Counted from the first letter of the stretch, positions 16,627 through 26,771 are shown. The stretch: DNA of 64,000 nucleotides from Gammaproteobacteria bacterium (GCA_021773355.1 JAJFKE010000011.1:186001-250000), one strand, 5' to 3'. Program-made: numbers and translations. Notes: generated by a model not told the origin, from the sequence alone.

Positions 16627-18633
16627 CTAGGAGCTTGGCTGCAGCTCTCCTCCCAAAGACTCTGATTTGACTTTCGCGCGGGCAGGTTCGGTTTGTCTCC
16701 GTCTAAGGCGGCGATAACGCTTATCGGCTGCCGCCAAGAAGCTGCCCAACGCCATAAATATGGCCCCTAGCCATACCCAACGCACGAATGGTTTTACATA
16801 AATCGTCATCGACCAGGAATTGCCTTCTTTTTGCTCACCTAATGTAATAAACAAATCTCGCAAAAAGCCTGCATCGATCGCCATTTCCGTGGACGGTGTG
16901 CCGGTTGCCAAATATATCCTTCTTTGTGGTTTCAAAGTGCTTAGCTGTTTACCGCTTTTCGACACAAGAAAACTTGCTTCATCGCCAACATAGTTAGGAC
17001 CATTTACAGGTGCCGTTCCTTCGAATTGAAAAACATAATCGCCTAATTCAACACTCTGCCCCGCTGATAGCAGAACACTCTTCTCTGAACTATAACTGCT
17101 AGTCAGAGCCACGCCAATCAACATCACCGCCATACCAAAATGTGCTGTCTGCATACCATAGTAACTTAAAGATAATGCTTTTAGCCCTTGTACCCTCGAT
17201 GCCTTATTGGAGGTTTTACCTAAAAAGTCCTGCAGCATAGACAACACTATCCAGGCTGCAAGCGTCACTGCTATTGTAGCGGCGATGGAAATTTGCAAAG
17301 TAATTATTAACGGTAGTACGATACCTATTGCTACCGAGGCCAACGCCACTTTGCTCAATTGCTGCAGCAAAAATGACAAAGATGTGCGCTTCCATCGGCA
17401 ATAGGGACCAATTGCCAACAACACTACCAACAATGCCATTAGAGGAATGAAAATCGCGTTAAAGTATGGAGGTCCTATGGAGATAAGATCGTCGGTTAGA
17501 GCTTGATATACCATGGGAAACAAAGTGCCCAAAAATACTGAAGCGGCTGCCACCACCAGAATCACATTGTTGGCGAGTAATAATATTTCTCGGGAAATGA
17601 GATCAAAACCGAATTCACTCTTCATTAGCGGAGCGCGAAATGCGAATAACAACAATGAGCCGCCTACCGCAACACCTAGAATCGCGAGGATGAAGAATCC
17701 CCTGCTGGGATCACTGGCAAACGCATGCACTGAAGTAAGCAAACCGGACCTGGTGATAAAGGTCCCAAGCAGGCTGCCAGCAAAGGCCAGAATCGCCAAT
17801 AAAATTGTCCAGGCCTTAAATACACCGCGTTTCTCTGTTGCGGCAAGCGAATGAATCAACGCGGTTCCAAATAGCCAGGTTATCAATGGTGGATTTTCGA
17901 CTGGATCCCAGGCCCACCATCCTCCCCAGCCCAATTCGTAGTAGGCCCACCAGCTGCCAAGTGCTATACCTAGTGTCAGTATTCCCCAAGAAACATTAGC
18001 CCAGGGCCGACACCAACGTGCCCATGCGGCATCCATCTTCCCGCTGAGCAATGCGGCCATTGCGAAGGCGAATACCACCGAAAAACCTACATACCCCATA
18101 TAAAGTGTTGGCGGATGTATGATGAAACCAAAATCCTGCAGAGCCGAATTCAAATCCGCGCCATCGGCGGGTGGAAGTGGAACGATTCGATCGAATGGGT
18201 TCGACGTCGCAAGCATAAATAATATGTAAGCGCTTATTAGAAAACCTAACACTCCTAGCACTCTGGCTACAAATTCCAATGGCATGCTCTTGGTAAAGAT
18301 GGCGACAGCCAACATCCAACCGGACAACATAAAAGTCCAAAGCAGGAAAGAGCCTTCGTGCCCACCCCAAACCGCAGTTAATTTATAGCGATCGGGTAGC
18401 AGAGAGTTTGAATGTTGGGCTACGAATTGCACCGAAAAATCATCTGTTATAAAAGCATAGGCCAATATCGCTATGCTAATACCCAGGAATACAAACACAC
18501 CAGCTGAAAGCGGACGAGCAAGGCTCATCCACAGATAATTATTCTGGTGTGCACCCAGTAGAGGCAAAGTACCAAGTATAATACTTAAGCTGAATGCGAG
18601 AATTAGAGAGAACTGACCTATTTCTGGGATCAT
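16627..18633 (-). CDS. ccmF: Haem lyase component CcmF
   Basis: A 668-aa multi-spanning membrane protein that joins haem from CcmE to apocytochrome c. The tryptophan-rich WWD motif GWGGWWAWDPVENPPLITWL lies near residues 234-253, and conserved GHEGSFLLW near 91 and the HPPTLYMGYVG region near 172 are present. Length is normal for the family. It overlaps ccmE by four bases (ATGA), so the two are translationally coupled. Confidence 0.96.
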   Translation of the reverse strand: MIPEIGQFSLILAFSLSIILGTLPLLGAHQNNYLWMSLARPLSAGVFVFLGISIAILAYAFITDDFSVQFVAQHSNSLLPDRYKLTAVWGGHEGSFLLWTFMLSGWMLAVAIFTKSMPLEFVARVLGVLGFLISAYILFMLATSNPFDRIVPLPPADGADLNSALQDFGFIIHPPTLYMGYVGFSVVFAFAMAALLSGKMDAAWARWCRPWANVSWGILTLGIALGSWWAYYELGWGGWWAWDPVENPPLITWLFGTALIHSLAATEKRGVFKAWTILLAILAFAGSLLGTFITRSGLLTSVHAFASDPSRGFFILAILGVAVGGSLLLFAFRAPLMKSEFGFDLISREILLLANNVILVVAAASVFLGTLFPMVYQALTDDLISIGPPYFNAIFIPLMALLVVLLAIGPYCRWKRTSLSFLLQQLSKVALASVAIGIVLPLIITLQISIAATIAVTLAAWIVLSMLQDFLGKTSNKASRVQGLKALSLSYYGMQTAHFGMAVMLIGVALTSSYSSEKSVLLSAGQSVELGDYVFQFEGTAPVNGPNYVGDEASFLVSKSGKQLSTLKPQRRIYLATGTPSTEMAIDAGFLRDLFITLGEQKEGNSWSMTIYVKPFVRWVWLGAIFMALGSFLAAADKRYRRLRRRQTEPARAKVKSESLGGELQPSS

Positions 18634-19094
18634 TTATTGTTTGCCATTGGGGAATGATTTTCTGCAGATGCCCCGGAAGCATCTAGTGCTGCCTTGACTT
18701 CTGGTGACATGAAATTTTCATCGTGCTTTGCTAACACTCTTGATGCTTGAAATACACCCGCCGTGTCCATTTCGCCTTCAGCCACAATACCCTGCCCTTC
18801 ACGGAACAGGTCGGGAAGAATTCCTTCATATTGAATAGGCACATCACTCACGAAATCAGTTGTTACAAAATTGACCTTCAAACTACCTTGATCGCCTACA
18901 ACGGTTCCCATCTTTACCATGCCGCCGATTCGAAAATGCTGCCCGGCACCAACCTCACCTTCGGCAACTTGCGTTGGCGTATAGAACATATTGATATTCT
19001 GTTTTAGGGCAAAAGCTGTAAAACCGATCGCGATACTTAAGCCTGCGGCAATAAACAAAATAATGCCGAGTTTCTTACGTCTATGAGGTTTCAT
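18630..19094 (-). CDS. ccmE: Haem chaperone CcmE
   Basis: A 154-aa membrane-anchored OB-fold protein carrying haem in the periplasm. The N-terminal anchor is residues 8-27. The covalent haem-binding histidine is in VLAKHDENFMSPEV; the usual following Tyr of HDENY is Phe here, a common variant. FRIGGMVKMGTV is the core strand motif. Confidence 0.94.
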   Translation of the reverse strand: MKPHRRKKLGIILFIAAGLSIAIGFTAFALKQNINMFYTPTQVAEGEVGAGQHFRIGGMVKMGTVVGDQGSLKVNFVTTDFVSDVPIQYEGILPDLFREGQGIVAEGEMDTAGVFQASRVLAKHDENFMSPEVKAALDASGASAENHSPMANNK

Positions 19095-19136
19095 TAACTA
19101 CTCCGAATAATTCACTACGCAACCGAAGCTTTCTCA

Positions 19137-19346
19137 CTATGTTTCGTCAGATTCGCTTTGAATTTCAGCGTCTACAGCCATTCGCCGCTTTAGTTGACGA
19201 ATAATTTTTTGCTTCTTTCTCATCGGTAATATTAAATTAGCGGTTATGAAGATTGCGAAGATCGCGTAGACTGACCACACGTTGAATGCGTAACCGCCCA
19301 TATCGAGAAACTCTGCAAAACTTGCAAACTGTATCGCATCTAACAT
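19137..19346 (-). CDS. ccmD: Haem exporter accessory protein CcmD
   Basis: A 69-aa single-helix membrane protein. The EFLDMGGYAFNVWSVYAIFAIFITANLILP segment is typical of CcmD, followed by a basic region. It helps release haem-loaded CcmE from the CcmABC complex. Gaps of 42 bp to ccmE and 25 bp to ccmC. Confidence 0.9.
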   Translation of the reverse strand: MLDAIQFASFAEFLDMGGYAFNVWSVYAIFAIFITANLILPMRKKQKIIRQLKRRMAVDAEIQSESDET

Positions 19347-19371
19347 CTACTATCCCACTAATCCTGCTGAT

Positions 19372-20115
19372 CTAACTTTTTAATACTAAATCTCGAACCC
19401 ATTGTGACCTGCGTTCTCGCTCAAGAATTTCATTACGTGTTGCCAGTATCAAACTCACTGAAAGAAACAGGTACACAGCTACAATCATGATCAGGGTAGC
19501 TATCCAAAATTCTGGACCATTTGGGCTACTCGAGTCTGTAGAAATGGGGCTAGAAGCCTGATGCAGAGTGTTCCACCACTCCACTGAATACTTAATTATA
19601 ACTACATTAATACAGCCCACGATCGAGAGCAGTGCGCAAGCCTTGGCCGCGGTCTCTGAATCCTCCAAGGCAGAGCGCAGAGAAATAACACCAATCAGCA
19701 GAAACAATTGAAACAACATAGAAACCAGTCTGCTATCGGTCCATTCCCACCATGTTCCCCACATGACACTACCCCATAAAGAGCCGGTAGCCAAAGTAAC
19801 GAAGGAAAACCATGCTCCAAGTATGGCAGCATTTTTTGCCACCATGTCCGCCAATTTCATCTTCCAAACCAAGGTAATTGTTCCGGCTACAAACATCAGC
19901 GGGAAAAATGCCAAAGAGGTTCCTGCAACGGCAACATGCACGATCAAAATTCTAGAGGTAAACCCCTGCTGGTAATCTGGAGGCAAAAATAACAAACCCC
20001 AAACCAAGCCAATCGTCATAAAGATAATCATTGCAGCCGTTAGCCAGGGCAACCATCTCCCGCTGAGTTCATAAAACCACTTTGGGGAACCTAATTTGGA
20101 GAACCATAACCACAT
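19372..20115 (-). CDS. ccmC: Haem exporter protein CcmC
   Basis: A 247-aa protein with six predicted membrane helices and the tryptophan-rich WWD loop GSVMWGTWWEWTDSRLVSML near residues 115-135. Together with CcmABD it loads haem onto CcmE. The 121-bp gap to ccmB upstream is the largest inside the ccm run; it contains only short palindromes. Confidence 0.94.
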   Translation of the reverse strand: MWLWFSKLGSPKWFYELSGRWLPWLTAAMIIFMTIGLVWGLLFLPPDYQQGFTSRILIVHVAVAGTSLAFFPLMFVAGTITLVWKMKLADMVAKNAAILGAWFSFVTLATGSLWGSVMWGTWWEWTDSRLVSMLFQLFLLIGVISLRSALEDSETAAKACALLSIVGCINVVIIKYSVEWWNTLHQASSPISTDSSSPNGPEFWIATLIMIVAVYLFLSVSLILATRNEILERERRSQWVRDLVLKS

Positions 20116-20236
20116 GACGAACCGCTACCCTCTTCTCTTGGCAATACAAAATATAGCACGTAGCTAGACGGCTACCGTGTTACGTATTGTAACTCATTGT
20201 AATTACGCGGTAATACCGTTATCGCATCAAACTTCA

Positions 20237-20932
20237 TTAATTCACGCTAATACGAAGTGCTGCAGCTGAGGCCAAGGGAGCCAAACTAATGGCGACTGAC
20301 AGCATTACCAGCATCAGGCTTAGATATCCCAACGGGGAAAGGCTGTTCAAGGTGGATTGAACAGCCAGAGTTCCGAAAATAAGGACTGGCACGCTCATCG
20401 GGAGGGTAATTACTGCCAAAATTAAGCCTCTGCTACCCAAGCCCACGGTTAAGGCCACCGCAATCGAACCAATTAGACTCATTATTGGTGTGCCCAGTAA
20501 CAGAGTTAGTATCAGCGTTCCGTAGGCTTGGGCAGGTAAATTCAGCATATAGGCCAAAAGTGGTGATACCAGAACCACCGGTAGACCACTCACCAACCAG
20601 TGGCTGATATTCTTTGCTAACACAAGAAAGAATAGGGGATGAGGGCTCAATAATAATTGTTCTAAAGAGCCATCCTCGTAGTCGGACCTGTACAGGTTGT
20701 CCATAGACAGCATCGAAGCCAGCAACACGGAAATCCAAATTACCCCAGCCGCTATTTCTCTGAGCCTGTCACTCTCGGGGCTAATGCCTATGGGGAATAA
20801 TGAAACCACAATAATGAAGAACATGAAGGGATTTACGATATCGTTTTTCTTTTTGATCGCAATCAGTAAATCTCGCTTTAGTGTGGCCAGGAAGGCAGCA
20901 GAGGTTGTGGTCTGTTTTGCGCTCATTACCAT
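20237..20932 (-). CDS. ccmB: Haem exporter permease CcmB
   Basis: A 231-aa membrane subunit of the CcmAB ABC transporter. About six helices are visible; FLATLKRDLLIAIKKKNDIVNPFMFFIIVVSLFP and YEDGSLEQLLLSPHPLFFLVLAKN are characteristic. The start is 2 bp past the ccmA stop; an alternative ATG two codons further in is also possible. Confidence 0.93.
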   Translation of the reverse strand: MVMSAKQTTTSAAFLATLKRDLLIAIKKKNDIVNPFMFFIIVVSLFPIGISPESDRLREIAAGVIWISVLLASMLSMDNLYRSDYEDGSLEQLLLSPHPLFFLVLAKNISHWLVSGLPVVLVSPLLAYMLNLPAQAYGTLILTLLLGTPIMSLIGSIAVALTVGLGSRGLILAVITLPMSVPVLIFGTLAVQSTLNSLSPLGYLSLMLVMLSVAISLAPLASAAALRISVN

Positions 20933-20933
20933 C

Positions 20934-21539
20934 TCATCCCAAACTCAAAACAGTCAATTCAGGGATGTTCAATCTGTGGTGGGTTGTTACCAAAACTGCA
21001 CCGCCTGCCTGCGCCTGCCTCTGCAACAGGTTCTCTAATTGTGCCACTCCCTTTGCATCCAATGTTGTAAATGGTTCATCCAACACCCACAAACGCGCGG
21101 GACTGATTATGAGCCGAGCCAGAGACACGCGTTGATGCTGTCCTGCCGATAATGTGTAGCAGGGTGACTCTTCGAATCCGCGCAATCCAACTTCTGCCAA
21201 TGCCCTATATATAGCCTCATCGTCCACCCTTTGCTTGAGACTGCAACTCCAGCGAAGGTTTTCAACGGGAGATAACACCTTACTTACACCAACTCGATGA
21301 CCTATATATAGAAGCGAGGAAAAAAAATTCACGGCCTGATCTGCAATCTCTTGCCCATACCATTTTATTGATCCCTCATAGCTGTCATTGAGACCGCATA
21401 AAATACGCATCAGAGTGGTTTTTCCGCTACCGTTGCTACCCCGCAGCTGCATTATCTGTCCTTCAGATAATTCCAAATTCAGGTTCTTGAACAAAACTCG
21501 ATCGTCTCGCGCGCAGAACAACCGATGCGCTGTCAACAT
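20934..21539 (-). CDS. ccmA: Haem exporter ATP-binding protein CcmA
   Basis: A 201-aa ABC ATPase. Walker A is GSNGSGKTTL, the signature is LSAGQHQRVSLARL, and Walker B is LWVLDEPFTTLD. The ATG at 21539 has a strong ribosome site (GAGGAG) and gives the family start; the frame runs 17 codons further up without a comparable signal. First gene of the ccmABCDEFGHI run. Confidence 0.93.
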   Translation of the reverse strand: MLTAHRLFCARDDRVLFKNLNLELSEGQIMQLRGSNGSGKTTLMRILCGLNDSYEGSIKWYGQEIADQAVNFFSSLLYIGHRVGVSKVLSPVENLRWSCSLKQRVDDEAIYRALAEVGLRGFEESPCYTLSAGQHQRVSLARLIISPARLWVLDEPFTTLDAKGVAQLENLLQRQAQAGGAVLVTTHHRLNIPELTVLSLG

Positions 21540-21715
21540 CGTTGTCTCCTCGCCAAATGATTTGGAATTCTCTGAAATAACAGATGACATGAACTAGTTG
21601 GTCCCGCTGTATGGACTGCGGATTATATCGAAGAAACACCGCTATTTCTGCCACAAAGCTCTGCGCAGCGATCTGAGTCAGAGGCAGCCATCAGATAAAT
21701 TACAAGGGTTTCAGC

Positions 21716-22474
21716 TTAGTGCCAATCGGATAGTCTTGATCTCAAACGCATGGCTGCTTGGCTGTGAATCTGACTCACACGAGACTCACTTACACCAATT
21801 ACTTCACCAATTTCTTTAAGATTGAGTTCCTCATCGTAGTAAAGCGCCAATACCAGCTTCTCCCTATCTGGAAGACCATCGATCGCGTTAGATAGGTGAG
21901 CCTTAAAGCTGGCTCGTTGCAAACCATCACAGGGACCTGGTAGTTCTCCGGCAGCCAGCTCGATCGCCGAATCATCACCTTCCATGATGTCATCAAAGCT
22001 GAATAAGCGACTGCCGCTAGCATCTTGCAAAATTGCATAATAGGCGTTTAGGTCAATATCTAACTCTTTAGCTATATCTTGGTCCTTCGCGTCCTTGCCG
22101 GTACGTGCTTCAATCGCCTTGATGGCTTCGGCGACCTTTCGTGATTTTCGGTGTACTGATCGAGGTGCCCAATCACCTTTCCTTACTTCATCCAGCATTG
22201 AACCGCGAATCCTAATGCCTGCATAAGTTTCAAAACTTGCGCCTTTTGAAACATCGTATTTCTTCGCAGCTTCCAGCAAACCAATCATGCCCGACTGAAT
22301 TAAATCATCAATCTGTACGCTGGCGGGCATTCTAAGTAGGAGATGGTGGGCTATGCGTTTAACTAGAGGGGCATATTTCTCAACTACAGCAGTAAGGTTT
22401 TCATCCGTTGCCTCACCATTTGGCAAAACCTGTTCGTAAACTTTAGCCTCAGTTGCCGAAGTCATTGTTGTCAT
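21716..22474 (-). CDS. fliA: RNA polymerase sigma factor FliA (sigma-28)
   Basis: A 252-aa sigma factor for late flagellar and chemotaxis genes. Region 2 (YAPLVKRIAHHLLLRMPASVQIDDLIQSGMIGLLEAAKKYD, FETYAGIRIRGSMLDEVRKGDWAPRSV), region 3 and region 4 (LPDREKLVLALYYDEELNLKEIGEVIGVSESRVSQIHSQA) are complete. The first ATG is used; the fourth codon, also ATG, has a better-spaced GGGA. No flhF, fleN, che or mot gene adjoins it, unlike Pseudomonas, where che/mot genes separate fliA from ccmA. It looks intact. Confidence 0.93.
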   Translation of the reverse strand: MTTMTSATEAKVYEQVLPNGEATDENLTAVVEKYAPLVKRIAHHLLLRMPASVQIDDLIQSGMIGLLEAAKKYDVSKGASFETYAGIRIRGSMLDEVRKGDWAPRSVHRKSRKVAEAIKAIEARTGKDAKDQDIAKELDIDLNAYYAILQDASGSRLFSFDDIMEGDDSAIELAAGELPGPCDGLQRASFKAHLSNAIDGLPDREKLVLALYYDEELNLKEIGEVIGVSESRVSQIHSQAAMRLRSRLSDWH

Positions 22475-23337
22475 CCCGTTTATTATAATTTCGATTCTTG
22501 CCGGTCTCAGCTGCCCTGATTAACAGTGCGTGAGCATTCCAGCATATGCAGTCAAACTTCGCGACAGACCTGGACCCGATATTAGAATTAATCGCTATAA
22601 ATTGAAGATAAATTCGCGGGGTACGTGGAATTACAGCACCGGGGCTATTGACCACAGTTTCGACAAATTCACGCAACAGCGAATTTTCAGGGATAACGAA
22701 AGACTTCCTGAACCAACCGTGGAGTAGGCTCAAGTTCCCAAACTTATTTAATACATCTACTGCGTAAAAACTAATAGCTGTCATGCCTTAGCATGCTCCG
22801 TTTTTTTGTTTTACTTCTGTAATTCCATTTAATTTTGACTTTTTAAACTAAATACTAATTCTGACGATTTACTCGATAGGCGATTAAATAATCTTATTGC
22901 CCAAGGACACGCGCAAAATTTCTCCAAGCTATCTACCATTTGATGATTGAAATGCTTTCTATAAATCACCAAATCACTTACACAAAGTCCCTTGACTACT
23001 AATATTTCGTATAAGCATCGCTATCCACGCTGATAAAAGGCGGACCGCTGCAGCTATACAGAGCAATAATTGTTCCAAACTGCGGTTTTTGCTGAAAATA
23101 TGTAGTGAAAGGCAGGACTGGTAAGGGCTATAGCGGTGTTCTACTTTCTTGACCAGGCTTAAGAAGCACTCTAATAGCGCCAGATTTTTGGCTCTTTCTA
23201 GCTAGTTAGCGTAGATAGCGCCAGAAATCCAACGACCTATTAAGAAATGTTGCAGAAATAATCAAAAAAATTGTCGCCTAAAATTATTTCCCAACGTTAC
23301 GCGACAGATTTAACGCAACAAATATAAAGCAAATCAG
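22475..23337. other. 863-bp region with no supported gene upstream of fliA
   Basis: The longest non-coding stretch of the window. A 111-codon minus-strand frame (22449-22784) runs into fliA in another frame, but has no family signature and no clear ribosome site. TAGCGCCAGA occurs twice, about 50 bp apart, near 23175 and 23215. In related bacteria flhF and fleN sit here; I see no recognisable remnant of them. Confidence 0.5.
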
Positions 23338-23907
23338 TTATGCCTTGGGAGTAGTAACACCGGTTTGCCCCATATATTTGCCGCCTCGTTGCTTGTAAGT
23401 GACTTCGCATTGCTCATCAGATTGATAGAACAACATTTGCGCCACACCTTCATTTGCATAAATTTTAGCGGGTAGTGGGGTCGTATTCGAAAACTCCAAG
23501 GTGACATGCCCCTCCCATTCGGGTTCGAGAGGTGTCACATTGACAATGATACCGCAGCGCGCATAGGTAGATTTGCCCAAACAAACAGTTAGAACGTCCT
23601 TGGGAATGCGAAAATATTCTATTGTTCTTGCTAGAGCGAAGGAGTTCGGCGGAATAACACAAAAAGGCTCGTCTATAGAAACAAAACTCGTTTCATTGAA
23701 GTTTTTCGGATCAACCACACTTGTGGTATGAACATTGGTGAATATTTTAAACTCGCTGGCACAGCGTACGTCATAGCCATAACTCGAGGTGCCGAAGGAA
23801 ATCACTTTTTCTCCATCCACGTAACGAACTTGATCAGCCACAAAAGGTTCTATCATGGCTTCTTCCGTAGACATTTTCCTAATCCAACGATCAGATTTGA
23901 TGCTCAT
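23338..23907 (-). CDS. dcd: dCTP deaminase
   Basis: A 189-aa trimeric enzyme converting dCTP to dUTP for thymidylate synthesis. Motifs: [12 protein letters not shown], the [17 protein letters not shown] region, the [35 protein letters not shown] core with the catalytic Glu, and VAQMLFY. The length is close to the family norm. Gene-free DNA lies on both sides. Confidence 0.95.
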   Translation of the reverse strand: MSIKSDRWIRKMSTEEAMIEPFVADQVRYVDGEKVISFGTSSYGYDVRCASEFKIFTNVHTTSVVDPKNFNETSFVSIDEPFCVIPPNSFALARTIEYFRIPKDVLTVCLGKSTYARCGIIVNVTPLEPEWEGHVTLEFSNTTPLPAKIYANEGVAQMLFYQSDEQCEVTYKQRGGKYMGQTGVTTPKA

Positions 23908-24297
23908 AATTTGCTATCCGCGTATCAGTTGTTGGCTTTCGCTTGATTGAATATTATTACCACCACGCCTCTGTTTACGCTCCCATTATTCAGAGAACGC
24001 GAATGATAGAGCCAATCGCCCGCTGAATCATCCATTATTTGTCCATAAATGGGGCAGCGACATTCTTTGGCTCTGAATACACCGTAAAAACAAGCTGAAA
24101 TAAATCAATGGTTAGAGTATTATGCGGCGCCTATCGGGATGGCTTTCGTCATTCGATTTCAGGACTGAGACTCAACGGCTCGGGCTCACAGAATCAGGGA
24201 CTCCCTTACTGGTTCTGTTCAGACTTAAGCGACCGACTGCCAATGTGAATCTCGTGACCTCACCTATCAGAGAAACTAATTTACCTGGAGAAATGCG
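23908..24297. other. Divergent intergenic region between dcd and rubredoxin with two hairpins
   Basis: 390 bp without a gene. It holds the nested stem at 24008-24074 and a second hairpin, CAGAATCAG (24189-24197) with CTGGTTCTG (24209-24217). No run of T follows either, so neither looks like a standard terminator. Confidence 0.5.
24008..24074. repeat. Three nested inverted repeats forming one long stem
   Basis: AGAGCCAA (24008-24015) pairs with TTGGCTCT (24067-24074); CGCTG (24021-24025) with CAGCG (24055-24059); CCATT (24032-24036) with AATGG (24048-24052), leaving an 11-base loop. All three helices are perfect and properly nested, which suggests a selected RNA or cruciform structure. Confidence 0.5.
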
Positions 24298-24462
24298 GTG
24301 AGAAAGTGGCAATGTTTAGTATGTGGTTTCGTGTATGAAGAAGCTTTAGGACTGCCGGAGGACGGCATCCCGGCCGGTACCATCTGGGATGATATTCCTG
24401 ATGATTGGATGTGCCCCGATTGTGGTGTTGGTAAAGAAGATTTCGAAATGATCGAAATCTAA
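24298..24462 (+). CDS. rubA: Rubredoxin
   Basis: A 54-aa small iron-sulfur electron carrier. The two Cys pairs that bind one iron are visible: CLVCGFVY near residue 6 and [11 protein letters not shown] near residue 39, with [18 protein letters not shown] between them, as in classical rubredoxins. The start is GTG at 24298 behind GGAG seven bases away; a nearby ATG at 24293 leads at once to a stop. Rubredoxins pass electrons to alkane hydroxylases or oxygen/peroxide-reducing enzymes; no partner reductase lies next to it. Confidence 0.92.
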   Translation: MRKWQCLVCGFVYEEALGLPEDGIPAGTIWDDIPDDWMCPDCGVGKEDFEMIEI

Positions 24463-24498
24463 TAGACACCTCGTGCTACTGCGCAAAACAAATCAACT

Positions 24499-24520
24499 TT
24501 GAAAGGATTTTGAAAGGATT
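24499..24520 (+). repeat. Tandem 11-bp repeat carrying the metG ribosome site
   Basis: TTGAAAGGATT occurs twice head-to-tail just before metG, so the AAAGGA ribosome site is duplicated. The second copy is very close to the ATG at 24522 and better spaced for the following GTG at 24525. Confidence 0.6.
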
Positions 24521-24521
24521 G

Positions 24522-26579
24522 ATGGTGAGTCAACGAAGAATATTGGTTACATCTGCCCTGCCCTACGCAAACGGGGGCATCCATCTTGGACATCTAATGG
24601 AAGCCATTCAGACAGATATCTGGGTGCGTTTGCAAAAACTACGCGGGCATGACTGTATCTACGTTTGTGCGGATGACGCCCACGGCACAGCTATCATGCT
24701 CAGCGCGGAACAACAGGGGATCACCCCAGAACAATTAATAGAACATGTGAGTAACGAACATCAGACAGATTTTTCTGATTTCCTAATTGAATTTGACAAC
24801 TATCACTCAACTCACTCGCCGGAAAACCAAGAATTATCCGAACACATTTACAAAATCCTGGACAACAACGGACATATAAAAAGAAGAAGTATTACCCAAT
24901 TATTTGATCCAGAGAAAGGATTGTTTCTCGCCGATCGTTATATCACCGGCACCTGCCCCAAGTGTAAAACCGAAAACCAGTACGGTGATAATTGCGAGGC
25001 CTGCGGTTCCACCTATAGCCCTGCAGAATTGATCGATCCTCGCTCATCCATATCAGGTGCCACACCCATAGAGAAAGATTCAGAACACTTCTTCTTCGCC
25101 CTGCCCGAATTTCGAGACATGCTAAAACAATGGACTCGCAGCGGCACACTTCAGGAATCCGTGGCCAATAAATTAAGTGAATGGCTAGATCATGATCTGC
25201 AGGAATGGGACATCAGCAGGGATGCTCCCTACTTTGGCTTCGAAATTCCTGGAACCTCGAATAAGTATTTTTACGTCTGGGTCGATGCGCCAATTGGCTA
25301 TATGGCCAGCTTCAAGAATCTGTGTGATCGCAGCGACTATAACTTCGATGACTTTTGGCAGAATGGCAAGGATACCGAGCTCTACCATTTCATCGGTAAG
25401 GACATTATCAATTTTCACACCTTGTTTTGGCCCGCAATGCTAAGCAGCGCCGGTTATCGTACGCCGACTGCGGTGTACGTACACGGCTTTCTTACCGTCG
25501 ACGGCACAAAAATGTCAAAATCACGTGGCACTTTTATTAATGCTCGCACCTACCTGGATCATCTGAACCCCGAATACTTGCGCTATTTCCTGGCAGCAAA
25601 ATTGTCCAGTGGCATCGATGATCTCGATCTCAACCTGGAAGACTTCGCGCAGCGAGTCAATTCTGATTTGGTCGGTAAGGTAGTGAATATCGCCAGTCGC
25701 TGCGCTGGATTCATTGCCAAAGGATTTGGTGGATATTTATCGCAGACGCTGGACAATCCCAAGCTACTGGACGAGATTCAGTCTGCAAAAAAGGAAATAA
25801 CTGATCACTTCGAGACAAGAGAATACAGCAAGGCCATACGTTCAATAATGGCATTAGCTGACAAGGCCAATCAGTACATCAACGACAAGCAACCCTGGGT
25901 CATTGCTAAAACTGAACCTAATTCAATCGAGCTACAAGCGATCTGCAGCACCGGCATCAATGCATTCCGACTATTAATGTGCTATCTGAAACCGGTGTTA
26001 CCGGCAATGGCATTGAAGACCGAAGAATTTCTTGCGATCGAACCTTTGCAATGGAGTGACATTGACAGACTTTTGACTGCACATAAAATTAATAAATTTC
26101 AAGCATTGATGACTCGGGTGGAAGCAGACAAGGTGCAAGCTATGGTAAACGCTACCCAACAGGAATTCGAGAATCAGGAAAAAGCCAAGACCACTGCCCA
26201 GGCAAAATCCTCCAGTGACGATTCTGGCTTTGAGGCGGAAATAGAATTTGGCGACTTCGCCAAGGTAGACCTTCGCGTTGCTGAAATTATTAGCGCAGAA
26301 CAGATAGACGGAGCAGACAAACTGCTGAAATTGGAACTCAATCTAGGCAGCGATAAGCTAGGCCAACAAATTCATAGGACGGTGTTCTCCGGCATAAAAT
26401 CTGCCTACAAACCTGAAGACTTGGTGGGAATACTAACTGTGGTTGTAGCCAATCTCAAACCACGAAAAATGAAATTCGGCATGTCCGAAGGCATGATTCT
26501 TGCCGCTGGTCCTGGTGGCGAAGAGATATGGCTGTTAGAACCCCATAGCGGCGCTCAAGCAGGCATGCGCATAACTTAG
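24522..26579 (+). CDS. metG: Methionine--tRNA ligase
   Basis: A 685-aa class I synthetase. The HIGH-type motif is in [18 protein letters not shown], the zinc knuckle is [18 protein letters not shown], the KMSKS loop is [13 protein letters not shown], and the C-terminal ~110 residues form an EMAPII-like tRNA-binding domain ([31 protein letters not shown]), so it is the dimeric long form. The start was set to ATG 24522 (frame open from TTG 24510; GTG 24525 also possible). Confidence 0.95.
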   Translation: MVSQRRILVTSALPYANGGIHLGHLMEAIQTDIWVRLQKLRGHDCIYVCADDAHGTAIMLSAEQQGITPEQLIEHVSNEHQTDFSDFLIEFDNYHSTHSPENQELSEHIYKILDNNGHIKRRSITQLFDPEKGLFLADRYITGTCPKCKTENQYGDNCEACGSTYSPAELIDPRSSISGATPIEKDSEHFFFALPEFRDMLKQWTRSGTLQESVANKLSEWLDHDLQEWDISRDAPYFGFEIPGTSNKYFYVWVDAPIGYMASFKNLCDRSDYNFDDFWQNGKDTELYHFIGKDIINFHTLFWPAMLSSAGYRTPTAVYVHGFLTVDGTKMSKSRGTFINARTYLDHLNPEYLRYFLAAKLSSGIDDLDLNLEDFAQRVNSDLVGKVVNIASRCAGFIAKGFGGYLSQTLDNPKLLDEIQSAKKEITDHFETREYSKAIRSIMALADKANQYINDKQPWVIAKTEPNSIELQAICSTGINAFRLLMCYLKPVLPAMALKTEEFLAIEPLQWSDIDRLLTAHKINKFQALMTRVEADKVQAMVNATQQEFENQEKAKTTAQAKSSSDDSGFEAEIEFGDFAKVDLRVAEIISAEQIDGADKLLKLELNLGSDKLGQQIHRTVFSGIKSAYKPEDLVGILTVVVANLKPRKMKFGMSEGMILAAGPGGEEIWLLEPHSGAQAGMRIT

Positions 26580-26591
26580 GCTGCCAATGTT

Positions 26592-26667
26592 TATCAGCTG
26601 GACGAATTTTGCTGTCTTTCAGGTCTAGTCGGCAGGAATATCTACTCCTGCCCGACTGGCGCTGATA
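26592..26667. repeat. Nested hairpin after metG
   Basis: TATCAGC (26592-26598) pairs with GCTGATA (26661-26667). Inside, AGTCGGCAGGA (26627-26637) pairs with TCCTGCCCGACT (26646-26657), with a single extra C. No T run follows, so termination is uncertain. Confidence 0.45.
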
Positions 26668-26771
26668 TCGGTAAAGTAATAAGCTTCGATACTCCATCGA
26701 TTCCTGCTCGGCCGTTTTTGCGCGGTCTGTTGCTAGTGATACTAACCCAGACCCAGAGGCTTTTTTCTGCT

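Noticed and set aside
20116..20236. Possible missing gene between ccmC and ccmB
   Set aside because: The 121-bp gap contains only short palindromes such as CGGTAATACCG and no credible start with a ribosome site; the ccm set is already complete.
22449..22784. 111-codon minus-strand frame upstream of fliA
   Set aside because: It overlaps the fliA start in another frame and has no recognisable motif or clear ribosome site; kept only as part of the gap description.
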